From DATESG01 sp964480275 (GTDB taxonomy: Bacteria > Bacillota_I > Bacilli_A > RFN20 > CAG-826), in contig CAYZOC010000008.1 of assembly GCA_964480275.1 (NCBI GenBank), positions 1 through 25,969 on the forward strand: a DNA stretch of 25,969 nt, written 5' to 3'. The position numbers were made by a program, and so were the translations under genes. Positions 15,339-23,483 of the stretch are shown one piece after another. The notes below the pieces were generated by a model. The model was given only the letters and a program-made list of their open reading frames with translations, was not told the origin of the DNA and searched no databases. Position 1 is the first letter of the stretch; each line of letters opens with the position of its first letter.

Positions 15339-17709
15339 CAACTGCAGTCTCTTTATTTTTGACGTTTTTACTAGCTTTTTTTACTCTTTTTTCTTCTAGT
15401 GGTAAAAGAGCGTGTTCGACCGCCTCATCAACACTTTTGATTAAAACTATTTCGATTTTGTCTTTAATTTCGCTTGGAACGCGTTCAACTTCTTCTTTGT
15501 TCGCAAGTGGAAACAAGACTTTTTTAATTTTGGCTCGAACTGCGCCGATGATCTTTTCTTGGACACCGCCAATTGGTAGTGCCTTGCCCATCAGTGATAC
15601 TTCACCAGTCATTGCCACATCACAATTAACTTTACGACCGGTCAAAACACTAATGATACCTACTGTCATGGCAATGCCTGCGCTATTACCATCTTTTGGG
15701 GCCGCATCGGGGAAGTGAACATTAATCGTGGTTTTTTCAAATGCATCTTCATCAATGCCATAGTGCGTGGCAAAACTTCTGACGTGAGTGACGGCAATTT
15801 GGCCACTCTCTTTCATCATTGCCTCAAGGTTACCTGTAACATTAATTGTTGCACTGCCTTTATAAGTCGTTACTTCTAGAGGAAGTATATCACCACCAAT
15901 ATCACCAATAACAGCAAGGCCAGTAACGACACCAACGCGTGATTCACTTTCTTTTTCCGTCATCCTCATGAGTTTTTCACCCATGTGACGTGATATTTCA
16001 CCTGCGTCCAATTCAAGTTTTGGATTCTTATCTTGTAAGATTTCAACTGAAACTTTACGTAAGACCGAGGCGATCGCCTTATCTAAACCACGGACACCAG
16101 CTTCAAAGGTATAGTGGTCGATTAGTTCAATAATTCCATCTTCAGTAAATTTAATGTCGTAACCATCTAAACCATGCTCCTGAATTTGTTTGGGCACGAG
16201 ATGGCGCGTAGCAATATTTATTTTTTCATTTTGGGTATAAGGTTTAAGTGGAATTAACTCCATCCGATCTAGTAGTGGACGAGGAATATTTCGCACATTA
16301 TTAGCAGTTGCAATAAACATCACTTTCGAGAGATCATAACTTTCTTCAATATAGTGATCGGTAAATGCTTTATTTTGTTTTGGATCAAGAATTTCTAAAA
16401 GTGCACTACTTGGGTCACCTTGACGTGATTGGGCTAATTTATCGACTTCATCAAGGACAAAAACAGGATTGATCGTTCCGCCCTTGCGCATCGAAGAAAT
16501 AATCGTTCCTGGTTGACTACCAATATACGTTCTTAAAAAACCTCTAAGCTTTGCTTCATCATCAACACCACCAAGACTACTTTTAACAAGTTTACGCCCT
16601 AGTGCGCGGGCAATCGACATCGCTAAACTAGTCTTGCCAGTACCAGGAGGGCCATAAAAACATATAATTGGAGAACGGAGATTTTGTGACATCCGCTTGA
16701 CGGCAATGTATTCAACAATACGTTTTTTGGGGTCTTCAAGTCCATAATGATCTTCATCAAGGACCTTAGCAACATTCTCCAGATCAAGATTATCAATTGT
16801 TTCTTGGTCGTATGGAAGATTTAAAATCCAATCAAGATATTCGAGTGTACGCGCTCTTTCATTGTCGTTTTTACTCATTCTTCTCAATTCTTTTTTTACT
16901 TTGCGAACGACACTCTCAGGATAAAATCTTTGTTCGAGTCGTTTTAAAATTTCCTCGTTTGTATCTAAATCTTCTTCATCATCACCAGCTTTGATATTGG
17001 GGTTTTTAGGTGGTTCTTCGCTAGTTTTAGTTTCAACATTACCTTGATTACGAATAATTTGATTGATAGCGTTGATATTGTTTGATTGCATATCTTCATT
17101 GATAATCGAAATAATCGCCTCTAAGCGTTTCGTAGTATCAAGTTCCTCGAGTAGCCGTTGCTTTTGTTCTGTATTATTAATTAATTGGTTACAAACATAA
17201 TAGGTGACCCGTTCCAAACTAATCTCATTAGCAAAGTAGGGACGAATAGCTTTAATAATATTGCCAGTTATATCAGAATTTTCCATGATTAAATCAATCA
17301 GACGTTGGACACCAGCCTGAGCGTCATATTTATCGTTAACTTCTAGACTTAGAACAGTATCTGCTTCGGCAAGAAAATAGGATTCATTAACTTTTTCAAT
17401 GCTGGTAATCCTAACCCGAGCAATCGGTTCAAGTCGCACCGTAACATAATTTGGTCGTGGACGAATTTTTGTCAGTTTCGCCACGACACCGATCTCATAG
17501 ATATCTTTAAATTCTGGTTTATTTTCAGTATAAACCTTTTGTGTTGTTACAATCACGAGACTCTCAGCGCTACTTTTTGCCGCTTCGATCGCTTTTCGTG
17601 TAAAACTGCGTCCTACATCAAGATCATCGCTCTCAATGCCCGGAAAGTATACTTCACCCCTTGTAACTACAAGGGGAAGTTTATATGTTAGTACTCTTTG
17701 TTTAATCAT
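15331..17709 (-). CDS. lon: ATP-dependent protease Lon (LonA type)
   Basis: Soluble hexameric AAA+ serine protease that degrades misfolded and regulatory proteins. The 792 residues comprise an N-terminal substrate-recognition domain (about 1-205), a helical linker with an acidic insert (AGDDEEDLDTNEE), the AAA+ module with Walker A GPPGTGKT (353-360) and Walker B VFVLDEVDKL (Asp420, Glu421), and the protease domain. The catalytic Ser676 in DGNSAGIAM and Lys719 in IGGVQEKIIGA form the Ser-Lys dyad. The C-terminal tail is Lys-rich. The start has AGGAGG four bases upstream. I see no CIRCE or CtsR-type heat-shock operator before it. Confidence 0.98.
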   Translation of the reverse strand: MIKQRVLTYKLPLVVTRGEVYFPGIESDDLDVGRSFTRKAIEAAKSSAESLVIVTTQKVYTENKPEFKDIYEIGVVAKLTKIRPRPNYVTVRLEPIARVRITSIEKVNESYFLAEADTVLSLEVNDKYDAQAGVQRLIDLIMENSDITGNIIKAIRPYFANEISLERVTYYVCNQLINNTEQKQRLLEELDTTKRLEAIISIINEDMQSNNINAINQIIRNQGNVETKTSEEPPKNPNIKAGDDEEDLDTNEEILKRLEQRFYPESVVRKVKKELRRMSKNDNERARTLEYLDWILNLPYDQETIDNLDLENVAKVLDEDHYGLEDPKKRIVEYIAVKRMSQNLRSPIICFYGPPGTGKTSLAMSIARALGRKLVKSSLGGVDDEAKLRGFLRTYIGSQPGTIISSMRKGGTINPVFVLDEVDKLAQSRQGDPSSALLEILDPKQNKAFTDHYIEESYDLSKVMFIATANNVRNIPRPLLDRMELIPLKPYTQNEKINIATRHLVPKQIQEHGLDGYDIKFTEDGIIELIDHYTFEAGVRGLDKAIASVLRKVSVEILQDKNPKLELDAGEISRHMGEKLMRMTEKESESRVGVVTGLAVIGDIGGDILPLEVTTYKGSATINVTGNLEAMMKESGQIAVTHVRSFATHYGIDEDAFEKTTINVHFPDAAPKDGNSAGIAMTVGIISVLTGRKVNCDVAMTGEVSLMGKALPIGGVQEKIIGAVRAKIKKVLFPLANKEEVERVPSEIKDKIEIVLIKSVDEAVEHALLPLEEKRVKKASKNVKNKETAVDA

Positions 17710-17732
17710 AAAACCTCCTAGTTATATAAGTA

Positions 17733-17769
17733 ATTATACTAGATTTTATAAATAAAATATTTATAAATA
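17733..17769 (-). promoter_or_regulatory. lon promoter region with direct repeat
   Basis: A consensus TATAAT (17733-17738, minus strand) lies 24 bases before the lon ATG. Upstream, the 10-base word TATTTATAAA occurs twice at a 15-base period (17745-17754 and 17760-17769), covering the -35 zone; it could be an UP-like AT tract or a regulator site. The -35 sequence itself is weak. Confidence 0.4.
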
Positions 17770-17778
17770 CTCTGGTAA

Positions 17779-17804
17779 GTAAAAAGCCCAATTAAATGGG
17801 CTTT
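17779..17804 (-). terminator. intrinsic terminator after tig
   Basis: Perfect arms AAAGCCCA / TGGGCTTT flanking a 6-base loop, with the minus-strand tail TTACTTACC extending the T-run, 21 bases after the tig stop. Confidence 0.85.
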
Positions 17805-17824
17805 CAATCAACAAAATTTTATGA

Positions 17825-19099
17825 TTACTTGTTGTTATCAACAAGGAAATCAAGAATTAATCTTTGGCGAATCTCACGTTTTAGACCATCGATATTGTCA
17901 CCAAGAATTTCCCGAACTTTGGCTTCTTCCATATTGTACTGAGCCGCCATTTTTGCAATTTCAAAGTCGACAAGTTTTTCATCAGCTTCAATTTTTTCTA
18001 ATTTGGCAATTTCATTTAAAACGAGGAATCCATCAACATTTTTCTTGGCGTCGGCTTTAAGGCGAGCTTCGAAATCTTCTTCTTTTTGGCCAGTTAATTC
18101 CAAATATTTTGTTAGGTCAAGCCCTTGACCTTGAATTTGTTTGAGCGTATTTTCTTTAGCGTTCTTTGCTTCTTGTTCATAGACATCGTCGGCTACTTCA
18201 AGCTTACTTGTTTTTACTATTTCATTGACTAGTTTATCAACATAGCGATTCTTTTCTTCGGTTTCAGCTTCACGAACCATGTCTTCTTTTAAATGGGCAC
18301 GAAGTTCATCAAGTGTTTTTGTGCCATGGTGATTTAGCGTCGCAGCAAAGTCATCATCTAGTGCAGGGATTTGTTTGGATTTGACTTCATGGACTTTAAC
18401 TTTAAACGTTGCGTCTTTACCTTTGAGATTTTCATGATAGTTTTCTGGGAAGGTCACATTGACATCAAGCTCATCACCGGCTTTTTTACCGACTAATTGC
18501 TCTTCAAATCCAGGAATAAATTGACCACTGCCAAGTTCTAATTCATGATTTTCTGCCTTACCACCTTCAAAGGCAACACCATCAGTGAACCCTTCAAAAT
18601 CGATAATAACAGTATCACCAAGCTCGGCTGGTGCTTCTTTTAATACTAATTCAGCGTTATCAGCTTGCATTTGTAAAAGTTTTGCTTCAACTTGTGCATC
18701 AGTTACTTCAACCTTTTCATGGCCGATTTTTAAACCTTTATAGTCGCCTAATTTAACATCGGGCATCATCGTAACGATATAGACAATTTGTAGATCAACG
18801 TCACTTAATTTTGTGATGTTGTAACTTGGTGAAGAGATGTAGGATACCTTGTTTTCTTTAATGGCGAAAGTGAAACCTTCATTTAATAGTTCACCAACAG
18901 CTTCGTTGATAACCTTTTCTTGATCGACTTGTTTGCGAGCTAATGCTTCAGGAGCTTGTCCCTTACGAAAGCCTTTAACAGTCACGTCTTTGATTAATTT
19001 TTTTACCGCTACTTCTTGGGCGGCCTTAAACTCTTCAGTCGAGAAATCAACTGTGATTTCCATACGACCATTTTCTTGTTTTGTAATTTTTGATTGCAT
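17825..19099 (-). CDS. tig: trigger factor (ribosome-bound chaperone and peptidyl-prolyl isomerase)
   Basis: Binds the ribosome exit tunnel and folds nascent chains. The start is set at 19099 (MQSKITKQENGR), with AAGGAG seven bases before it, giving 424 residues. The N-terminal ribosome-binding domain shows GFRKGQAPEAL, close to the family signature GFRxGxxP. An FKBP-type domain follows (about 150-235: GDTVIIDFEGF, ELGSGQFIPGFEEQLVGK), then the helical chaperone domain. It lies between the DUF3196-like gene and lon, each with its own promoter or terminator. Ends in TAA. Confidence 0.97.
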   Translation of the reverse strand: MQSKITKQENGRMEITVDFSTEEFKAAQEVAVKKLIKDVTVKGFRKGQAPEALARKQVDQEKVINEAVGELLNEGFTFAIKENKVSYISSPSYNITKLSDVDLQIVYIVTMMPDVKLGDYKGLKIGHEKVEVTDAQVEAKLLQMQADNAELVLKEAPAELGDTVIIDFEGFTDGVAFEGGKAENHELELGSGQFIPGFEEQLVGKKAGDELDVNVTFPENYHENLKGKDATFKVKVHEVKSKQIPALDDDFAATLNHHGTKTLDELRAHLKEDMVREAETEEKNRYVDKLVNEIVKTSKLEVADDVYEQEAKNAKENTLKQIQGQGLDLTKYLELTGQKEEDFEARLKADAKKNVDGFLVLNEIAKLEKIEADEKLVDFEIAKMAAQYNMEEAKVREILGDNIDGLKREIRQRLILDFLVDNNK

Positions 19100-19128
19100 G
19101 ATATTTCTCCTTAAATACAACAAAAGTA

Positions 19129-19157
19129 ATTATATATAATTAGTAGGTGATAATCAA
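19129..19157 (-). promoter_or_regulatory. tig promoter
   Basis: On the minus strand TTGATT (19152-19157), exactly 17 bases, then TATAAT (19129-19134). The -35 box overlaps the stop codon of the upstream gene. Same -35 word as the rplU promoter. Confidence 0.7.
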
Positions 19158-20002
19158 CCCTGATACATGCCTAAATGATACTTTTTGTCTATTTTTTTAA
19201 TAGTTTCTATCGAAATACCGTGTTTGGCAAAGAAACTAACGCCATCAATATCATTTTGCATATACATATTTGCTAAATAGACAAAATATAGACTAACAGC
19301 ATAAATATCATCTTTATCAATTGTGAATGGAAAAAGATCAATTAGTTTACGTATTGTTAACTGCTGAGCAAAGCTATGGATGGTTGTATTCTTATTATAT
19401 TTATTAAGTTCATTAACTAGATTATTATATGCCGAACTACTTTCAATAGTGTAATAGGAACTAAAATCGAAGGGAATAATATCACCAAAATAATTGATCT
19501 CATAAACACCAGAAAAATGTTGTTCTATTCCTGTTATTAATAAGTAGAGAATGTTTTGTCCAAAGTCTTTCTTAAAAACTTTTCTAATTTCTCCGAGAAA
19601 TTGCTTGATTAGTTCCGGGTGCTTGCGTAAAAAATTGAAAGCTAGTAATACATCATTTAATTTATCACTAACGATCTTATTCTCGATTAATTGAATTGTT
19701 TTTGTTGTATCACTAGTTTGCATCCGTATTTCTTTTTTGATTTTTATGATTAAAGAACGCATATGTTCTTCAATTTCTTGTGAAACGTAGGGGAGCGATT
19801 GGTAGTCTTTAATTTGCTCTAATGCTTCAACAAATAGTTTTAGCTCCATCATTGTTTTAATGTGTAAATCTAGTGTGGCCTGCGGATTTAGTTTAAAAAG
19901 TTCATAGTTGTTGCTACTTATTGTCATGAGCGCGTCTTTATATTTACCTTCCCGTAAATCGCTTTTAATCTTTTCAATTAAAATAAATAATTTTTCTTCC
20001 AT
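19154..20002 (-). CDS. TPR-like helical protein, DUF3196-like
   Basis: A 282-residue, mostly helical and charged cytoplasmic protein without membrane spans. The N-terminal half (about 1-130) looks like tetratricopeptide-type helix pairs (for example GKYKDALMTISSNNYELF); the C-terminal half is a different helical domain. Function unknown. I assign it to the DUF3196 (MG237/MPN330) type mainly because in Mycoplasma genitalium MG237, MG238 (tig) and MG239 (lon) stand in this same order, and because size and fold style agree. No ribosome-binding site is present; an extended -10 box (TGC-TAATAT) ends seven bases before the ATG, suggesting a leaderless mRNA. Ends in TGA. A chaperone- or ribosome-related job is only a guess from its neighbours. 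Confidence 0.75.
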   Translation of the reverse strand: MEEKLFILIEKIKSDLREGKYKDALMTISSNNYELFKLNPQATLDLHIKTMMELKLFVEALEQIKDYQSLPYVSQEIEEHMRSLIIKIKKEIRMQTSDTTKTIQLIENKIVSDKLNDVLLAFNFLRKHPELIKQFLGEIRKVFKKDFGQNILYLLITGIEQHFSGVYEINYFGDIIPFDFSSYYTIESSSAYNNLVNELNKYNKNTTIHSFAQQLTIRKLIDLFPFTIDKDDIYAVSLYFVYLANMYMQNDIDGVSFFAKHGISIETIKKIDKKYHLGMYQG

Positions 20003-20009
20003 AGTCTAA

Positions 20010-20018
20010 ATATTAGCA
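20010..20018 (-). promoter_or_regulatory. extended -10 box placed for leaderless transcription
   Basis: The minus strand reads TGCTAATAT, then seven bases (TTAGACT), then the ATG of the DUF3196-like gene. A start 7 bases past the -10 box would fall on the A of ATG. Confidence 0.4.
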
Positions 20019-20099
20019 TAGTAAAATTATTTTATGAGTAAAGTAGCACTAAATTGATAATAATTTATCTAGAGTAACGAGAGTGAAAAGCAAGCATGT

Positions 20100-20151
20100 T
20101 GCAATGGACTTGTCACTTATCAAGGATAGTGATATTGACATTTACATTGCA
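20100..20151. promoter_or_regulatory. 52-base hyphenated dyad upstream of typA
   Basis: Arms TGCAATG (20100-20106) and CATTGCA (20145-20151) are perfect complements; inside, after equal 4-base gaps, TGTCA (20111-20115) and TGACA (20136-20140) are also perfect and share the same centre. The right outer arm overlaps the typA -35 box, so this may be an operator or a looped regulator site. Confidence 0.4.
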
Positions 20152-20175
20152 CTTGAGCCATAAAGAGCGTAAAAT
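20147..20175 (+). promoter_or_regulatory. typA promoter
   Basis: TTGCAC (20147-20152), 17 bases, TAAAAT (20170-20175), 30 bases before the typA ATG. An alternative TTGACA lies at 20135-20140 but has only CATAAA at 18 bases. Confidence 0.55.
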
Positions 20176-20204
20176 AAGCACCGGTCTAAAAAAGGAAGTC
20201 TTTT

Positions 20205-22037
20205 ATGAAACAAAACAAAATTCGCAACATCGCTATTATTGCCCACGTCGATCATGGTAAAACAACACTTGTCAATCAGTTATTGGAATATTCCGACACA
20301 CTTGAAGAACATAATGTTTTAGCCGAACGTGCTCTTGATTCCAACCCGATCGAAAAGGAGCGGGGAATTACAATTTTAGCAAAGACTACAGCGATACAAT
20401 ATAAGGATTATCGCATCAATATTTTAGACACACCTGGTCATGCTGATTTTGGTGGTGAAGTCGAACGAATTATGAACATGGTTGATGGCTGTTTACTACT
20501 TGTTGATGCCTTTGAAGGGACAATGCCACAGACGAGATTTGTACTAAAAAAGGCCCTACAAGCTAATGTCAAACCAATCGTCGTTATCAACAAAGTCGAT
20601 CGACCAAACACAGATACCCCCCAAGTAATTGAAGATGTCCTTGAACTGTTTCTTGAATTAGGGGCACCCGACCATATGCTCGATTTTAAAGTCGTTTATA
20701 CCTCAGGCTTACGGGGAACATCTTCTTTTGAACAACAACCCGATCGCCAAATCGAAGGGATGGAAGCTATTTTTGCCACAATCATTAATGAAGTTCCACC
20801 GCCTGATGTCGATATTGATGGCCCACTTCAATTTCAAGCGACGCTACTAGATTACAACGATTTTGTTGGTCGGATTGGTATTGGCCGCATCAAACAGGGA
20901 ACTATTCGCGTAAATGATATGGTTACCTGTGTGCGCCTTGATGGTACACTTGTCAACTTTAGAGTTCAAAAGTTATATGGTTATTTAGGTCTTAATCGCC
21001 TCGAGATTTCCGAAGCAAGTGCTGGACAAATTGTTGCCGTAGCAGGGCTTCCTGATTTAAGCGTTGGCGAAACAATCAATGCTTTTAATAACCCTGACCC
21101 CTTGCCATTACTTCATATTGATGAACCAACATTAATGATGACATTTGGCACTAACACTTCTCCTTTTATTGGTCAAGATGGTAAACATTTAACTGCCCGT
21201 AAAATCGAGGAAAGACTATTTCGTGAAGTGCAAAAAGATGTCAGTTTAAAGTTTAGTCGAATCCCCAATAGTGAAAGTTGGATTGTCTCTGGTCGAGGAG
21301 AATTACACCTTTCGATTCTAATTGAAAATATGCGTCGTGAAGGCTATGAACTTCAAGTCTCAAAGCCCGAGGTAATTATTAAAAATGTTGATGGGGTCGC
21401 CCATGAACCATATGAGGATGTGCAAATTGATGTTCCTAATGAATTTCTCGGTGTAATTATGGAAACACTTGGTGGACGTGGTGCCGATCTAGTCGACATG
21501 CATAGTGATGAAATAACAACACGCTTAAACTATGTCATTGCCAGTCGTGGCCTATTAGGATTTATGACAAACTTTATGACACTTACTAAGGGTTATGGCA
21601 TTATTTCACACACATACAAAGAATACCGACCAATGAGTGGCGGCCAAGTTGGACGCCGGCAAATCGGTGTCCTAGTGGCCACTGAAAGTGGAACAGCTAC
21701 TGCTTATGCACTCCAACATTTAGAGAGTCGCGGTACACTATTTATTAGTCCAGGAACCAAAGTCTATGAAGGAATGATTGTTGGCGAAAATCGCTACGAA
21801 ATGGATTTAGCGGTTAATGTGACAAACACAAAAAATCTCACCAATCAAAGGGCGGCTAACAAGGATATGAAAGTGGTTTTAAAAACACCACGACTATTAA
21901 CAATCGAAGGATGTTTGGATTATATTAATCCTGATGAACTAGTTGAAATCACACCTTTTAACTTCAGAATGCGCAAAAAGATTTTAAACACACAAGAAAG
22001 AAAAAAATCTGATTCTCGTGCAAAATATGGCGATTAA
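20205..22037 (+). CDS. typA: translational GTPase TypA/BipA
   Basis: Ribosome-binding GTPase of the EF-G family, used in ribosome assembly and in growth under stress such as cold. The 610 residues contain G1 AHVDHGKTT (13-21), the switch region ERGITILAKTTAI, G3 DTPGHADFGGEV, G4 NKVDRPN, a beta-barrel domain II, EF-G-like domains III and V and the BipA-specific C-terminal domain. The start has AAGGA eight bases upstream. It is the only clear plus-strand gene here, divergent from the DUF3196-like gene and convergent with the PAP2 gene, and has its own promoter and terminator. Confidence 0.98.
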   Translation: MKQNKIRNIAIIAHVDHGKTTLVNQLLEYSDTLEEHNVLAERALDSNPIEKERGITILAKTTAIQYKDYRINILDTPGHADFGGEVERIMNMVDGCLLLVDAFEGTMPQTRFVLKKALQANVKPIVVINKVDRPNTDTPQVIEDVLELFLELGAPDHMLDFKVVYTSGLRGTSSFEQQPDRQIEGMEAIFATIINEVPPPDVDIDGPLQFQATLLDYNDFVGRIGIGRIKQGTIRVNDMVTCVRLDGTLVNFRVQKLYGYLGLNRLEISEASAGQIVAVAGLPDLSVGETINAFNNPDPLPLLHIDEPTLMMTFGTNTSPFIGQDGKHLTARKIEERLFREVQKDVSLKFSRIPNSESWIVSGRGELHLSILIENMRREGYELQVSKPEVIIKNVDGVAHEPYEDVQIDVPNEFLGVIMETLGGRGADLVDMHSDEITTRLNYVIASRGLLGFMTNFMTLTKGYGIISHTYKEYRPMSGGQVGRRQIGVLVATESGTATAYALQHLESRGTLFISPGTKVYEGMIVGENRYEMDLAVNVTNTKNLTNQRAANKDMKVVLKTPRLLTIEGCLDYINPDELVEITPFNFRMRKKILNTQERKKSDSRAKYGD

Positions 22038-22081
22038 GTCATTTATTAGTTGTTATATAGTTATTAAATAGTATTGATTAA

Positions 22082-22116
22082 TAAGGATGCACTATGCATC
22101 CTTATTTTTATTTTTG
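22082..22116 (+). terminator. typA terminator, shared with the convergent PAP2 gene
   Basis: Perfect arms ATAAGGATGCA / TGCATCCTTAT around CTA, then TTTTATTTTT on the plus strand. The minus strand has the same hairpin but only ATTAATC after it, so it is a strong terminator mainly for typA. The PAP2 stop codon lies inside the hairpin. Confidence 0.9.
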
Positions 22117-22736
22117 AAAAAAGCGACAATACTTGGTAACTCTTCACCTTTTTTTACGAGTGGTATTTTTAATAATGCTATAACAATAAAGTAGCTTCCC
22201 ACCCCGGCAATAATACCTATAAGGAGACCAATAACAACATCACTAGTAAAATGAACCATAAAATATATTCTTGTATATCCCATCAAAAGTGGAACGAATA
22301 ATATCAATGGTGACCACTTCTTTTTAAACATTAGAAATAGGGGGAAACTAAAAGCCATTGCCGCTGTGGCATGTCCTGAAGGAAAGGCGTATCCGTCTTG
22401 TGCTAGTGCTCCAGCTTCAAGCCACCATAAATAGTAATCACTATTTTGATCAAGAAAAGGGCGAGGACGAGCAATAATATTTTTTAATAGTACATTTGTT
22501 AATAACGCCCCAATCAACAAAGAAACAAGCGCCATCAGTCCTGTTACTCTTGTTTTTTTAAATAGAAGCATCACGAAGGCAATGACAATGAAGACCATCC
22601 CACCATTTCCTAATAGTGTTACAAGTTTTAAAAATCCTGAAACGAAGTCGCCAGCCCCCCGATAAAATTCATGAGCCCATTTGGCAAAGTCGTAATCAAC
22701 GCGGTCAATAATGTTTATTAGCATTAAATTATTCAT
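22092..22736 (-). CDS. PAP2-superfamily lipid phosphatase
   Basis: Membrane-embedded phosphatase acting on a lipid phosphate or pyrophosphate, such as phosphatidylglycerol phosphate or undecaprenyl pyrophosphate; the substrate cannot be told. All three PAP2 motifs are intact: KNIIARPRP (Lys85, Arg92, Pro93), FPSGHAT with PSGH at 119-122, and TRIYFMVHFTSD (Arg156, His162, Asp166). Six or so membrane spans surround them. The tail is Lys-rich. The start is preceded by GAGGTGA. It stands alone, with a -10-like TATAAT (22764-22769) upstream. Confidence 0.92.
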   Translation of the reverse strand: MNNLMLINIIDRVDYDFAKWAHEFYRGAGDFVSGFLKLVTLLGNGGMVFIVIAFVMLLFKKTRVTGLMALVSLLIGALLTNVLLKNIIARPRPFLDQNSDYYLWWLEAGALAQDGYAFPSGHATAAMAFSFPLFLMFKKKWSPLILFVPLLMGYTRIYFMVHFTSDVVIGLLIGIIAGVGSYFIVIALLKIPLVKKGEELPSIVAFFKNKNKDA

Positions 22737-22763
22737 AAAATCACCTCAGTAATAGTTAAATAT

Positions 22764-22769
22764 ATTATA
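22764..22769 (-). promoter_or_regulatory. probable -10 box of the PAP2 gene
   Basis: TATAAT on the minus strand in a very AT-rich stretch, 28 bases before the PAP2 ATG and after the terminator of the riboflavin operon. The -35 (TAGAAC at 17 bases) is weak, and the AT-rich context lowers the weight of the match. Confidence 0.35.
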
Positions 22770-22796
22770 TATATTTTTATAATCTAGTTCTAGTTA

Positions 22797-22827
22797 AGAA
22801 AAAAACTAGCAGTGTTGGCTGCTAGTT
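22797..22827 (-). terminator. intrinsic terminator of the riboflavin/HAD operon
   Basis: Perfect 9-base arms AACTAGCAG / CTGCTAGTT with a 6-base loop, followed on the minus strand by TTTTTC. It begins six bases after the HAD stop codon. Confidence 0.92.
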
Positions 22828-22832
22828 AACTT

Positions 22833-23483
22833 CTATAAAATTTCCTTCAATTCACTTATATCATCAATTTGATAGGTGGTATTGACGAACTCTTCTTCCC
22901 GACCAAATCCATAACGGCATGCTACAGTATCAATCTCATTAGCGTGTCCGCTTTCCATATCATGAATACGGTCACCAATCATTAGTATTGGCCCAGCTAG
23001 TTCATGTTTGATGGCCTTTAGTATATCTTTCTTGGGAATGTATCCGTATTGTTCAGAAACAACAAAGCGGTCAAAATAACGATCAAGTTGAAATTGTTGA
23101 CGATTACGTTCCATATAATATATCTTTGAATTAGATAAATAGACTAAATAATATCCCTTGTTTTTTAAGTACTCTAAAGTTTCAAGCGCACCCTGATAAA
23201 GTTTTGCTTGACTATTTTCGATCGCTCGACTCATTTCTTCGCCAATCATTTTTGAAACAACTTCGATAACATCTAAGGGTAATTTTGGCCGAAATGAACC
23301 CCACATTTCTAATGGATTTTGTCCAAGAAAACTAGCAACTTCTTCGCGGGTCCAGTTTTTATGCTTTTGCAAACCATGAGCGACTAAATAATCAAACGCC
23401 TTTAAAAAGGCCGGAAAATAAATTTGAATGCTATCATGAATTGTTCCATCATAATCAAGGCAAATTGTGCGATACTTCATCAT
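22833..23483 (-). CDS. HAD-superfamily phosphatase (phosphoglycolate-phosphatase-like)
   Basis: Cytoplasmic small-molecule phosphatase, 216 residues. HAD motif I is CLDYDGTIHDS (nucleophile Asp10, acid Asp12), motif II YLSNSK, motif III lysine in IPKKDIL, motif IV MIGDRIHDMESG; a helical cap lies between motifs I and II. The ATG overlaps the ribBA TAA (TAATG), with a second ATG directly after, so it is coupled to ribBA and ends the operon. Because riboflavin synthesis needs a HAD-type phosphatase to remove the phosphate from the ribitylaminouracil intermediate, this gene is a candidate for that step. The enzyme family is certain; the substrate is inference from context. Confidence 0.88.
   Translation of the reverse strand: MMKYRTICLDYDGTIHDSIQIYFPAFLKAFDYLVAHGLQKHKNWTREEVASFLGQNPLEMWGSFRPKLPLDVIEVVSKMIGEEMSRAIENSQAKLYQGALETLEYLKNKGYYLVYLSNSKIYYMERNRQQFQLDRYFDRFVVSEQYGYIPKKDILKAIKHELAGPILMIGDRIHDMESGHANEIDTVACRYGFGREEEFVNTTYQIDDISELKEIL

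Noticed and set aside
15359..15718. 119-codon plus-strand frame inside lon
   Set aside because: Antisense to the conserved Lon protease domain; serine-rich product without motif.
17710..17824. Heat-shock operators (CIRCE or CtsR boxes) before lon
   Set aside because: Neither the TTAGCACTC/GAGTGCTAA pair nor the GGTCAAA tandem is present, only an AT-rich direct repeat.
20083..20163. Plus-strand GTG frame of 26 codons upstream of typA
   Set aside because: No proper ribosome-binding site, and it runs across the likely typA -35 box and dyad. Codon make-up is plausible but the promoter reading explains the region better.
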